Shown: positions 17,579-25,833 of the stretch, one piece after another
Position numbering within the stretch: the first letter of the stretch is position 1
Layout: each line of letters starts with the position of its first letter
Origin: an uncultured euryarchaeote
GTDB lineage: Archaea > Thermoplasmatota > Poseidoniia > Poseidoniales > Thalassarchaeaceae
DNA: 32,500 nt
NCBI GenBank assembly: GCA_937876055.1
Contig: CALEIW010000150.1
Span: 1 to 32,500, forward strand
Direction of reading: 5' to 3'
The notes under the pieces: model-generated
What the model saw: the letters and a program-made list of their open reading frames with translations, nothing else
The model's database searches: none
What the model was told of the DNA's origin: nothing
Position numbers and translations under genes: made by a program

Positions 17579-18562
17579 TTATTGGATTACAGGTACTGGC
17601 ACTTCTGAGAGAATCTTCCTCATGATGTGCTGTCCGGTTACGCCACGAATCTTTGATTCTGGCTTAAGTACGATTCTGTGGCTGACAACTTGCAGTGCAA
17701 CAGCCTTGATATCATCTGGAATCACATAGTCACGACCATCGATTGCTGCACTTGCGCGTGCGGTCTTGAATAGTGATTGGCTAGCACGCGGTGAAGCACC
17801 TGTAATCACACGGTGGTCTTCACGAGTACGGTGGACTAATTCTACGATGTAGGAAAGGATTGCAGTATCAACATGCACTGTCTCAAGGGCCTTCTGCATG
17901 GCTACAACTTTCTTTGGGGAGGTGATTGTCTCTATGTCGTGGTCATCTTTACCGCGAAGTTTTCTGCGTTGAAGGATAGATTTCTCTTCCTGACGATCTG
18001 GGTAACCCATTGACATCTTCATCATGAATCGGTCCATTTGTGCTTCAGGAAGTGGGTATGTTCCTTCTTGCTCGATTGGGTTTTGTGTTGCCATTGTGAT
18101 GAAAGGTGCAGGTAATTTGTGGGTAATACCCTCAATGGTAACCTGCTTTTCTTCCATAGCCTCTAACAAAGCGGCCTGAGTCTTTGGAGGCGCACGGTTA
18201 ATTTCGTCAGCGAGAAGAACGTTGGTGAATAGTGGACCTGGGCGGAGTTTGAACTCTCCAGCCTGTTGGTCATACATGTATGTCCCCATGATATCTGCTG
18301 GCAGCAAATCGGGAGTAAACTGAACACGCTTGAATTTACAACCCAGAGCGGTTGCGAAAGTGTTCGCCATCAATGTCTTTGCCAGACCCGGATAATCCTC
18401 AATTAGCATGTTTGCATTTGATAGAATTCCAATGCTTACCTTTCGTAGGTTTTCTTGCTTTCCAATGATAACTTTCGCCACTTCTCCCATCAGACCATTG
18501 GAGATCTGTGATACGGTTTGGATAAGTTCTCGGGACTTAGGGTCACTTGCAGCCATTGTCAT
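17579..18562 (-). CDS. MoxR-family AAA+ ATPase
   Basis: AAA_3-type chaperone-like ATPase, about 327 aa. Walker A is present as 'YPGLAKT', Walker B as 'VLLADEINRAPPKTQAALLEAMEE', sensor/arginine-finger region 'ITMATQNPIEQEGTYPLPEAQMDRF', then the lid with 'GASPRASQSLFKTARASAAIDGRDYV'. Family members insert cofactors or remodel protein complexes together with vWA or DUF58 partners; no such partner gene adjoins here. ATG 18562 is preferred because AGGTG lies 6 nt upstream; the ORF also opens at ATG 18583. It lies about 60 bp downstream of the aIF5B stop on the same strand. Confidence 0.93.
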   Translation of the reverse strand: MTMAASDPKSRELIQTVSQISNGLMGEVAKVIIGKQENLRKVSIGILSNANMLIEDYPGLAKTLMANTFATALGCKFKRVQFTPDLLPADIMGTYMYDQQAGEFKLRPGPLFTNVLLADEINRAPPKTQAALLEAMEEKQVTIEGITHKLPAPFITMATQNPIEQEGTYPLPEAQMDRFMMKMSMGYPDRQEEKSILQRRKLRGKDDHDIETITSPKKVVAMQKALETVHVDTAILSYIVELVHRTREDHRVITGASPRASQSLFKTARASAAIDGRDYVIPDDIKAVALQVVSHRIVLKPESKIRGVTGQHIMRKILSEVPVPVIQ

Positions 18563-18644
18563 CTGAGACACCTGAATATTCATCCTGCTAAATTTTTGAT
18601 ACTTAAGCGCTGGGTGTCTATGAACGCTTAGTGATTCAAACCCT

Positions 18645-20423
18645 TTAGAGACCCCAGAAATGCGAATCTTTACGATGAATCGCAGTTAATTCCTCTAGCA
18701 CTTCTAATTCTGCACTTGTTAAGTCCATCTTTCTCAACTTCTTTGCGTGTGATTCTGGTATGTCCACCAAGAGCACATCATCCTCGTCTATTTGCCTTCC
18801 AACAGTGACTCCATCGATGGCAACGGCGACCTCTGAGCCTTGCTTTGCTTCCTTCATAGAATCTTGACCAGATCGTATGGATTTGATTTGCCCAACGCGT
18901 TCACCATTTTTCAATAAGCGTTGACCAACGTGAATTCTTCCAGCAAGCACTCTAACTCCGACTACTGCAGGTTTTGAGACACGGAATGTGTGATCTGGAA
19001 GTAATAGAATTCGACCTGGATATACGACTTTTTCGCGACTAGCTTCTTCAAGTTCGCGAGTACGTTGTTCGACCCATTCTTCTCGCTCTTCGAGAATGTG
19101 GTAAATGATGTCTGAACCGAGATATTTGACTCCATTTTCTGAGTTTTCAATCTCTTCTTCTGCATCCGGTAGAATTTCTGTAGCGAATGCTAGAATGATT
19201 CTATGAAGTGGATCGTTAGAGTTCTCTGCAGATCTAACATCACGGCGATTTACCTTACCGATGCTGGCGTGGCGAATTGGCACCTCTACTGCTCGCAACT
19301 CCTTGGCAAGAGCCTCTAGGCCACCAACTGTATCGGCCTTGATGGTAACGCCTTCTTCGTCCAATTCAACTGAAAGGTTGGCTTCTGCATCAGCTTGTGA
19401 AATGGCTTCTTGGCGTTCAGCATCATTTGATACAACCCTAAGGGTAGTTCCCGCGAGAACACCGTCTAAATCCGGAGCCGAGATTTTCAGACCTGAAGCT
19501 GCGTGTGCTGCTTCTGTGTCGTCCCATCGATTACCCGCGTCTCGCATTTCTGACATTCCACGCGGCGCAAACATTCCACGCACGTGTGTGGATACTCCAC
19601 CTTCGTCTGTAACGAGAACGATTTCGTCGCCTTTCTTGACCGATCCACGATAGAGGATAACATCGAGAGTCTTTCCGAGTCCTCTCTCTTCTTTCATTTC
19701 TAAAACGGTGCCTTCACCAGCACCTTCGATGTCGGTTAATTTGTCTTCCAAATATCGTTCCGCAAGACCGATTACGACGGCTAATAGATCTTGGATACCT
19801 TCCCCCTCACGAGCTGAAATAGGAACAAGGGCGATTTCTTGGGTGAAATCCTTGACTTTGGAGTACATTTCTATGTTGAATCCATGTTCCGCAAACTTAC
19901 CGACTAAATCCCAGTACCTCTGCTCAAACAAGGCTTGAGCATCTTTTGTTTGTTCTCTAACTGCCTGGGCCATTGAGCGTCCGTGAACCGAATCCCATCC
20001 ATGGATTCGGTCGACTTTGTTTGCAGCGATTACGAAAGGTGTCTTTGCTTGCTTTAGGATTCGTATAGATTCGATAGTTTGAGGTCGGACACCTTCCATC
20101 ACATCGACCATTAAGATAGCAATATCCGCTAGAGCGCCACCTCGCGAGCGAAGCGTGGAGAATGAATGATGTCCTGGTGTATCTATGAAAAGTAAGCCAG
20201 GGGAATCAAACGACTTGTCACCAAGAAGAGGTCCACACAATTCGTTTAGGAGGTTTGCTGGGACTTCTGTTGCACCGATGTGTTGAGTGATTCCACCAGC
20301 CTCTCTATCCATTACACTGGCTTGTCGGCCAGACCCCAACCCTCGAATGTGATCTAGAAGCGAGGTTTTACCGTGATCTACATGCCCTAAAACAGAGACA
20401 ATTGGTTGGCGGCGTCCGGACAT
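18645..20423 (-). CDS. infB: translation initiation factor aIF5B (IF-2 family)
   Basis: Ribosomal-subunit-joining GTPase, about 592 aa, the compact archaeal form without the long eukaryotic N-terminus. G1 is GHVDHGKTS near residue 12, switch region 'DREAGGITQHIGATEVP', G3 DTPGHHSF, G4 NKVD, G5 'ISAREG'. Domain II ('GTVLEMKEERGLGKTLDVILY'), domain III and the C-terminal 'FRVSKPAVVGVRVLAGRIHVGQ' follow. ATG 20423 has GAGGTG 6 nt upstream, which beats the GTG at 20432. It follows ndk by about 40 nt, the conserved archaeal ndk-infB order. Confidence 0.96.
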   Translation of the reverse strand: MSGRRQPIVSVLGHVDHGKTSLLDHIRGLGSGRQASVMDREAGGITQHIGATEVPANLLNELCGPLLGDKSFDSPGLLFIDTPGHHSFSTLRSRGGALADIAILMVDVMEGVRPQTIESIRILKQAKTPFVIAANKVDRIHGWDSVHGRSMAQAVREQTKDAQALFEQRYWDLVGKFAEHGFNIEMYSKVKDFTQEIALVPISAREGEGIQDLLAVVIGLAERYLEDKLTDIEGAGEGTVLEMKEERGLGKTLDVILYRGSVKKGDEIVLVTDEGGVSTHVRGMFAPRGMSEMRDAGNRWDDTEAAHAASGLKISAPDLDGVLAGTTLRVVSNDAERQEAISQADAEANLSVELDEEGVTIKADTVGGLEALAKELRAVEVPIRHASIGKVNRRDVRSAENSNDPLHRIILAFATEILPDAEEEIENSENGVKYLGSDIIYHILEEREEWVEQRTRELEEASREKVVYPGRILLLPDHTFRVSKPAVVGVRVLAGRIHVGQRLLKNGERVGQIKSIRSGQDSMKEAKQGSEVAVAIDGVTVGRQIDEDDVLLVDIPESHAKKLRKMDLTSAELEVLEELTAIHRKDSHFWGL

Positions 20424-20463
20424 ATCAAACACCTCATGCTCAATCCTCTTTCAAGTCGTAATT

Positions 20464-20916
20464 TCACTCGTAAATCTGGCTCTCTGCATCACGAGTCCAC
20501 TCGATGACACCTTCTGGGAACCATAGTCCCAATTCGAATGCAGCGGTGTCTTCACCGTCTGAGCCGTGGATTATGTTGTGACCAATATCCATTGCGAAAT
20601 CTCCGCGAATGGTTCCCGGAGCAGCCTCGCGCCCATTGGTTGGTCCGATGATGTTTCTAGCCACCGAAATGGCATCGACACCAGTCCAAGCCATAGCGAC
20701 TACTGGACCAGATGTGATGAATTCGATTAGACCGGAGTAAAATGGGCGCTCGGAGTGAACTGCATAATGACTCTCAGCAAGCTCCAGAGAAGGTGTTATT
20801 TGACGTAGAGCAACAAGGCGCAGTCCCTTGTTTTCGAAGCGTTGGATGATGTTTCCAACTAGGCCTCTTTGTACTCCATCTGGCTTTACCATTACGAACG
20901 TCGTCTGCATTCCCAT
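20464..20916 (-). CDS. ndk: nucleoside diphosphate kinase
   Basis: Transfers the gamma phosphate of ATP to NDPs through a phosphohistidine. The active-site histidine is H117 in 'NIIHGSDG', and '[16 protein letters not shown]' and '[18 protein letters not shown]' are diagnostic. At 150 aa it is the standard length. ATG 20916 is chosen because the purine run AAAGGAGGGGAGGG lies upstream of it; the longer ORF from 20946 would use that run as coding sequence. It is part of the archaeal L7Ae-S28e-L24e-ndk-infB cluster, here separated from the ribosomal genes by two other genes. Confidence 0.96.
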   Translation of the reverse strand: MGMQTTFVMVKPDGVQRGLVGNIIQRFENKGLRLVALRQITPSLELAESHYAVHSERPFYSGLIEFITSGPVVAMAWTGVDAISVARNIIGPTNGREAAPGTIRGDFAMDIGHNIIHGSDGEDTAAFELGLWFPEGVIEWTRDAESQIYE

Positions 20917-21016
20917 GGTGCGGGCGACCCTCCCCTCCTTTTTCAATCAAACTCGTTCGGAAAATTCAGACGATTGATAGACTAACTCAAGAAGGGTTTC
21001 CTTATCGCAAGCCTAG

Positions 21017-23041
21017 ATGGGAGAGGACTGCTGTGACCACGACCATGGCCCAGAGGGCCATGTGCATGTAGGTGCTAATGTCACGAAAGCCCCTGTATTG
21101 GAGGCAGAATTAGTCCTAGAAGACGATTCTCCCGAAATTCCTTCTAGCGAGATTCCCCCAGTTGGAGAGGTCATCGGGGAATTACTAGATTCAGCAGGAA
21201 TAGACAAGCGAGGCTTAGCACTCGCCGCGGGTGCATTAGCAGTTGTTGGTATTCTCTTAGCAGTAATACTTCAATCCGTAATTTTCGATGAAATTGTTGA
21301 CGAGGTTAAGCAAGAACTCGGAATATACGAGAGGGTTCCGGTATGGGAACGAAGTGAGTGGCCATACATTACAGACCAACCATATTCCTTCGTAATGGAG
21401 TTTGGTCCATACAGTTTGAAGGAAACCGAGAATGATTGGAACTCCAGCCATCACTTCGTTGAATTTGATTTACCTCTCTCAGAAGGAGGTGCTGCTCCGA
21501 ATGGCAAGGTCAGCCTCGGACTTTGGCTTCCGGATGTTCCGGAAGGAGTCAAAGTACCAGTAATCGCAGAGTTCGGTCCTTATTTCGATGAAGCTTCGGT
21601 TCAAACTGGTCCGGTTGAACAACCAGGAACATGGCTCGGTAGTATGATAATTGATCAGATATTACCCCATGGTTATGCATTTGCTCAAGTTTCTGTGATG
21701 GGTACAGGCCGTTCAAATCACTGTATGGATTTGATGGGTAATGCTGAGCAACTAGGAGTTGATGCAGCGGTCACTTGGCTTGGCACGCAGGATTGGTCGA
21801 ATGGACGCGTCGCCATGATTGGAAAGTCATACGATGGCTCAACCCCTTGGCAAGCGGCAACATTCGGTAATGAGCACCTTGCGACAATTGTTCCAATCTC
21901 AGGGCTCATTGGTGTCATGGAGTTAATGTGGAAGAATGGTTCCTCTGAAGCCCGAGCTCCAATAATGCACAATGGAGTATATGGCTCGTATGGAATTGAT
22001 GGAGATACAGAAGATATTGGCAATATGTGTCCCGATTACATCATCGGTCCGGGAACCGGCGTGGCTGCTTGGATGTGGGGTGGTGAAGCAGCGGGAACAT
22101 ATTGGAAGGAACGATATTTCCTAGACCGAGTTTTAGCTAATTACGAAGGTTCAGTCTACTTAATCCAAGGGATGCATGACTGGAATGTCGACCCACACAT
22201 GGCGGTTCCAGTAATCAATCAGCTCAAAGATGCGGGAATCGAAGCCAAAGGCCTGTTTGGACAATGGGATCATGATTATCCCGACCGACCCGATTACCAC
22301 TTCGATAGGTCGGGAGAAGGTCGAGGCCGTGAGGGGTACCCTCAAATGACTCGATTTGATTGGATGCAAGACCTTCTAGAATGGTTTGATTACTATCTCT
22401 TAGACAAGGGAGAGAAACCTGGTCTATGGGTTGAAATTCAAACTAACCAAGGACAGTGGCGTCTAGAGGATCGATATCCACCAGAAGGAATGACAACCCT
22501 TGCCCTTGACCTAGGTGGTGGTCTGATGAATGTTGCAGGCACTACTACGATTCTTCCAAACGGAGCCACAGGACCTGTCTATGAGACCGAACCTTTGGAA
22601 GAAGACATCTGGATTGCTGGACTTCCAAGACTCCATATCGATGTAACTACGGCAACTGTTGGAGGACAAATTTACGCATTACTAGAAGACTGTAATGAGA
22701 ATGGCTCATGTATCCATATTGGTCATGCAATCATGGACCTGCGCTACCACGAAGGTGGCACAGATGAGCAAACATGGTTGCCAATAATTGAGACAATCAA
22801 CGCCAAGATGGAATTTTTCACATTGGATGCTCAAATCTCCGCTGGTCACACGATAAAACTCAGTCTAGCCAGCACTGGAGAGGATTATCTTCCGGCCTCT
22901 ACTAGTTCTGTTGTAACCATTCAAGAGGGGGCCGGTTCAAATCTTCTGCTAGATTTAATCGACCCTAGTGAAAAGATTCTATTTGATCCGCCAAAGTGTA
23001 CACACACTGCTTGTACTGATTGGACCAATCAAACAATCTGA
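21017..23041 (+). CDS. membrane-anchored X-Pro dipeptidyl-peptidase-like hydrolase (S15/CocE)
   Basis: A 674-aa alpha/beta-hydrolase of the PepX/CocE family. Nucleophile S271 lies in 'GKSYDGS', the acid is probably D388 in 'GMHDWNVDP', and the histidine H419 in 'QWDHDYP'. The C-terminal third ('LHIDVTTATVGGQIYALLED', 'GHTIKLSLAST') is the jelly-roll domain seen in S15/S9 members. Unusually, residues 1-20 hold CC and several His (HDHGPEGHVHVG), then an acidic linker and one membrane span at about 66-90. The catalytic part therefore probably faces outside with the His/Cys tail inside. It would release X-Pro dipeptides from extracellular peptides or cleave esters. ATG 21017 has no Shine-Dalgarno, so the message may be leaderless. 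It sits alone on the plus strand between ndk and the ribosomal genes. Confidence 0.88.
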   Translation: MGEDCCDHDHGPEGHVHVGANVTKAPVLEAELVLEDDSPEIPSSEIPPVGEVIGELLDSAGIDKRGLALAAGALAVVGILLAVILQSVIFDEIVDEVKQELGIYERVPVWERSEWPYITDQPYSFVMEFGPYSLKETENDWNSSHHFVEFDLPLSEGGAAPNGKVSLGLWLPDVPEGVKVPVIAEFGPYFDEASVQTGPVEQPGTWLGSMIIDQILPHGYAFAQVSVMGTGRSNHCMDLMGNAEQLGVDAAVTWLGTQDWSNGRVAMIGKSYDGSTPWQAATFGNEHLATIVPISGLIGVMELMWKNGSSEARAPIMHNGVYGSYGIDGDTEDIGNMCPDYIIGPGTGVAAWMWGGEAAGTYWKERYFLDRVLANYEGSVYLIQGMHDWNVDPHMAVPVINQLKDAGIEAKGLFGQWDHDYPDRPDYHFDRSGEGRGREGYPQMTRFDWMQDLLEWFDYYLLDKGEKPGLWVEIQTNQGQWRLEDRYPPEGMTTLALDLGGGLMNVAGTTTILPNGATGPVYETEPLEEDIWIAGLPRLHIDVTTATVGGQIYALLEDCNENGSCIHIGHAIMDLRYHEGGTDEQTWLPIIETINAKMEFFTLDAQISAGHTIKLSLASTGEDYLPASTSSVVTIQEGAGSNLLLDLIDPSEKILFDPPKCTHTACTDWTNQTI

Positions 23042-23045
23042 ATAT

Positions 23046-23237
23046 TCAGTTAGTTTTCTTGACATTGACTGCGTTTGGACCTTTTGGCCCTTCACCAATT
23101 TCGTATTCAACGGTATCGCCGTCATTGATTTCTCCTTCCACCTGACTCTTGTGGACGAAGAGGTCCTCTCCATCTTCTTGCTCTATGAATCCGTAACCCT
23201 TTATTCTGTTGAACCACTTAACTGTACCTTCAGCCAT
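23046..23237 (-). CDS. cspA: cold-shock domain protein
   Basis: Single-stranded nucleic-acid-binding OB-fold protein of 63 aa, acting as an RNA chaperone. RNP1 is KGYGFI and RNP2 LFVHKS, preceded by 'GTVKWFNRIKGYGFI'; the C-terminus 'GPKGPNAVNVKKTN' is canonical. ATG 23237 matches family starts; an ORF from 23258 adds seven non-family residues. It ends 4 bp from the convergent peptidase stop and lies downstream of eL24 on the same strand (about 65 bp). Csp proteins are patchy in archaea and probably of bacterial origin. Confidence 0.95.
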   Translation of the reverse strand: MAEGTVKWFNRIKGYGFIEQEDGEDLFVHKSQVEGEINDGDTVEYEIGEGPKGPNAVNVKKTN

Positions 23238-23303
23238 AATCCACTGCCGGAAAATCATACTACTTGATGTAGAGGGTTAGGAATTCTACCCCAAGGGCAG
23301 TAT

Positions 23304-23495
23304 TTACTTGATTCCGCCTTTTTCGTATCGACGAGTCCACTTTAATCGGCGTGGATTACGCTTGAGATTCAAGTGGTTCTTGCGTGCCTTACTATCCTTG
23401 AACCAAAAGACAGTACCATCGCGCTTGATGAACATCATTCCGGTGCCCGGTTCGATTTCTTCGTGAGTGAAATTACAGACTCTTCGCTCTGGCAT
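23304..23495 (-). CDS. rpl24e: 50S ribosomal protein eL24, zinc-finger-less form
   Basis: Large-subunit protein eL24, 63 aa. 'IEPGTGMMFIKRDGTVFWF', 'DSKARKNHLNLKRNPRRLKWTRRY' match the family core. The usual archaeal treble-clef has CxxC and later CxxxC; here only C7 remains. The second position is Thr (CNFT), and the later pair is replaced by Lys and Ala (FKDSKA), so the zinc site is lost. ATG 23495 is preceded by GAGGTGA about 6 nt upstream. It follows eS28 by 10 nt in the conserved cluster. Confidence 0.94.
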   Translation of the reverse strand: MPERRVCNFTHEEIEPGTGMMFIKRDGTVFWFKDSKARKNHLNLKRNPRRLKWTRRYEKGGIK

Positions 23496-23505
23496 TCCAA
23501 TCACC

Positions 23506-23727
23506 TCATCGAGCACTGAGGCGACGGGCCTCACGGCCTGTATCCTTCAGCATCAGAATATCGCCGATCCTTACTGGACCGACTACGTTACGAGTAATTA
23601 TGCGACCAACGTCGCGCGGGTTAGGTGCATCATTTACGCGCACCTTGACTTGTGTAGCCTCACCGGTCATACCGGTGCGGCCAACAATTTCAACGACCTC
23701 TGCGGGCCATGCTTCGACTTCTGCCAT
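23506..23727 (-). CDS. rps28e: 30S ribosomal protein eS28
   Basis: Small-subunit protein of 73 aa near the mRNA exit. '[18 protein letters not shown]' and '[29 protein letters not shown]' are family signatures. A strong GGAGG lies 7 nt before the ATG. It is 33 nt after L7Ae and 10 nt before eL24, so translation within one operon is likely. Confidence 0.96.
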   Translation of the reverse strand: MAEVEAWPAEVVEIVGRTGMTGEATQVKVRVNDAPNPRDVGRIITRNVVGPVRIGDILMLKDTGREARRLSAR

Positions 23728-23760
23728 TTGACTTCCTCCGTTATTTCCGATTCAGTTACT

Positions 23761-24141
23761 TCAGGCAGACAGAGTCTCGAAGTGTCCTTTGACTTCATTG
23801 AAGCGCTCAGCGCCATCCTTGCTAACGTCCATGACTGCTATTGCAGCTGTACGGGTACCTGTTGGCATTCCAGCAGCCTCAGCCAAATAGGCTTGGTCTT
23901 CTACGTAGATGAATGGGATTTCCTTTTCTTTGCAAATCATTGGGATGTGTGCTAAAAGTTCACCAGGGTTGACGTTTTCTGCCATAACTACCATCTGCGC
24001 TGTTCCGCGCTCGGCAGCCTTGGTTACTTCGTTAGCACCTCTCTTTAGTGCGCCGCGTCCGTCCTTTCCTAGGGCCTTTACCATCTCGTAGACTTGCTCT
24101 TGCACGTCTTGTGGGGTCTCATATGCTATGTGTACACTCAT
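23761..24141 (-). CDS. rpl7ae: 50S ribosomal protein L7Ae (eL8)
   Basis: K-turn-binding protein, 126 aa, part of the large subunit and of C/D and H/ACA sRNPs and RNase P in archaea. 'LKRGANEVTKAAERGTAQMVVMAENVNP' is the K-turn-binding core, followed by 'HIPMICKEKEIPFIYVEDQAYL' and 'AIAVMDV'. ATG 24141 is selected because GAGGAG lies 8 nt upstream; the alternative GTG at 24150 overlaps that site. It is first gene of the S28e/L24e run, with a TATA-like element upstream. Confidence 0.97.
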   Translation of the reverse strand: MSVHIAYETPQDVQEQVYEMVKALGKDGRGALKRGANEVTKAAERGTAQMVVMAENVNPGELLAHIPMICKEKEIPFIYVEDQAYLAEAAGMPTGTRTAAIAVMDVSKDGAERFNEVKGHFETLSA

Positions 24142-24185
24142 TGGATTCACTCCTCATGTGGGGTAGTCCGGCGCACGGCGTGGCT

Positions 24186-24194
24186 GATATAAAC
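24186..24194 (-). promoter_or_regulatory. TATA box upstream of L7Ae
   Basis: On the minus strand the sequence reads GTTTATATC, close to the archaeal TTTATATA consensus. It lies about 50 nt before the L7Ae start codon. Using the usual 25-nt spacing, transcription would begin near 24162, giving a leader of about 20 nt that includes the GAGGAG ribosome-binding site. It lies in the 65-bp gap after the 193-aa gene, so L7Ae-eS28-eL24 has its own promoter. Confidence 0.55.
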
Positions 24195-24206
24195 GCAGCG
24201 GATTAC

Positions 24207-24788
24207 CTACGGTAATTGTTCAACGCTCTCAATCATGGAACGCAAACGCACTGATGAGGGCTTCTTTGGCGGCTCACTGAATCCAAAACAAGCGTTGATT
24301 TCGAAATTTGAGGGATTTCCTAAATCTACTCCATTACATACTGCAGATGCATGTTTGATTTTCGAAAGAGAATAGATACAGTACCATTCCCTTAACCCAT
24401 TACAGGTCAATCCATGTGTACTAGTTCCGAAGAATGCCTTGGCAAACCATTGTTCCACTGTTGAGATAAACCATCTTGGTCTTGGAATGGGCAATCCAAA
24501 TTCCATCCCCCAGCGTAATTTGATATTCAATGGTGGTGCTTTAATTTCGACACTTTTTGATTGCCTAATTACTTCTATTGGGACGATATGAACTTCTTCA
24601 AAATTGTACAAAGCCGAGACGTAGTCTGCGTGTTTTTGGCTTGGAGAAAGTAATACTCGGGCGCCATCCGGTTTAGCCCACATTACATTAGTGAAGGAAC
24701 CTAGTGGTGATTTCTTCCAATCTCCAACTACAATTCTGTCGCCACTGGCGAAACCAGAAGAAGAAATTCTACCCTCAAAGACATCCAT
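24207..24788 (-). CDS. conserved-looking protein of unknown function, downstream of PRPP synthetase
   Basis: A 193-aa protein I do not recognise with certainty. The N-terminal half ('MDVFEGRISSSGFASGDRIVVGDW', 'GSFTNVMWAKPDGARVLLSPSQKHADYVSALYNFEEVHIVPI') is compact and beta-rich. The second half has conserved-looking Trp, Cys and Pro ('LRWGMEFGLPIPRPRWFISTVEQWFAKAFFGT', 'LREWYCIYSLSKIKHASAVCNG'). No signal peptide or membrane span is present. Its start is 2 nt after the PRPP synthetase stop, so the two are almost certainly co-transcribed. No function is assigned. Confidence 0.75.
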   Translation of the reverse strand: MDVFEGRISSSGFASGDRIVVGDWKKSPLGSFTNVMWAKPDGARVLLSPSQKHADYVSALYNFEEVHIVPIEVIRQSKSVEIKAPPLNIKLRWGMEFGLPIPRPRWFISTVEQWFAKAFFGTSTHGLTCNGLREWYCIYSLSKIKHASAVCNGVDLGNPSNFEINACFGFSEPPKKPSSVRLRSMIESVEQLP

Positions 24789-24790
24789 GA

Positions 24791-25720
24791 TTATCCCATG
24801 AGGTTCTTCAGACCACGAGCGAGAGCGGGAGCTGAACTTACTACAGCCCTTGGGTTTGGAAGAGAATCTGTGCTGTGAACTCCATCAACATGATTGGAGA
24901 GACGAGAAATCGCACCTGCAGTGAACAAACCATGGGTACAGGCGGCATGAACTTCTGTAGCGCCTTGTCTGTGAAGGGCATCACTTGCTCTACAAATTGT
25001 ACCACCAGTACTAATCATATCATCGACAATCGCAACAATCTTTCCGTTTACATCGAGATCTTTGGGTGTGTGTTCAATTGTATGGGCATCGATTCTAGTC
25101 TTCTCGAGATAACTGAAATCCCATCCACCAATTGTCGCTACTTCGGTTGCCCGATCAATAGCTCCCTTGTCAGGGCTTAAGATGAAATCAGGATCGACTT
25201 CTTTAGATAATCTAGCCGCAATCTCTGGCATCGCGCTAACAAACTCAACAGGGACGGATAAATCCTCGAGGATTGCGGGTGCATGAAGGTCGAGAATAGC
25301 GATTCCATCACAACAGCGTGCTAGCATCTCTCCAATAACTCGCGCACTTACAGCCTCACCAGGCGAGAATCTCTTGTCTTGACGAGAGTATCCAAAGTAT
25401 GGTATCGCCAAAAAGATGCCAGGGCCGACATCAGGGAGACTTTGTGGCTCCTCATTCTTGTAATTTGAAAGGTCTCCTGCTCTTACAGAAGCAATAGCCT
25501 CCAATAGTAGGATAGTTTCGAGCACACCTGAGTCTGGATAGGTGTTTGATACTAATACAACAGGCTCGCTACGGACCGATTCTATGGATTTGGATGGTAC
25601 TCTAACATAGCCCTCTCCATCGGGAAATCTTCGAGTGATTAATTCGACATGTTGCATTCCCAATAACGGGGCCAAAGCCTCTGCAATCGCTCGGCCTGAG
25701 GAACCACTCACAACCGGCAT
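24791..25720 (-). CDS. prs: ribose-phosphate pyrophosphokinase
   Basis: Makes PRPP from ribose 5-phosphate and ATP for nucleotide, His and Trp synthesis. The ATP-binding 'PYFGYSRQDKRFSPGEAVSARVIG', divalent-metal 'LDLHA', the KxR of the flexible loop ('LEKTRIDAHT') and the PRPP-binding 'VDDMISTGGT' are all intact. Length is 309 aa, with an extra stretch of about 12-15 residues ('LSNYKNEEPQSLPDVG') before the ATP motif compared with compact archaeal enzymes. ATG 25720 has no Shine-Dalgarno. A TATA-like GGCTTTATTCC on the minus strand lies about 60 nt upstream (25777-25787). Confidence 0.95.
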   Translation of the reverse strand: MPVVSGSSGRAIAEALAPLLGMQHVELITRRFPDGEGYVRVPSKSIESVRSEPVVLVSNTYPDSGVLETILLLEAIASVRAGDLSNYKNEEPQSLPDVGPGIFLAIPYFGYSRQDKRFSPGEAVSARVIGEMLARCCDGIAILDLHAPAILEDLSVPVEFVSAMPEIAARLSKEVDPDFILSPDKGAIDRATEVATIGGWDFSYLEKTRIDAHTIEHTPKDLDVNGKIVAIVDDMISTGGTICRASDALHRQGATEVHAACTHGLFTAGAISRLSNHVDGVHSTDSLPNPRAVVSSAPALARGLKNLMG

Positions 25721-25833
25721 GAGTGAACTGCGCGAGTAGCGAGTCCTTCATGACTTCTCCGATTGGCATTCAACAAGGAATAAAGCCAGATGGGCATATT
25801 CAAAATGGGTACGCTTCTCGCGAGTTTGCTCAA

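Noticed and set aside
18604-18630. TAAGCG...CGCTTA inverted repeat after infB
   Set aside because: Only 6 bp with a 15-nt loop; could occur by chance, so not listed as a terminator.
21257-22369. Minus-strand ORFs within the peptidase
   Set aside because: Shadows of a clearly coding, motif-complete gene.
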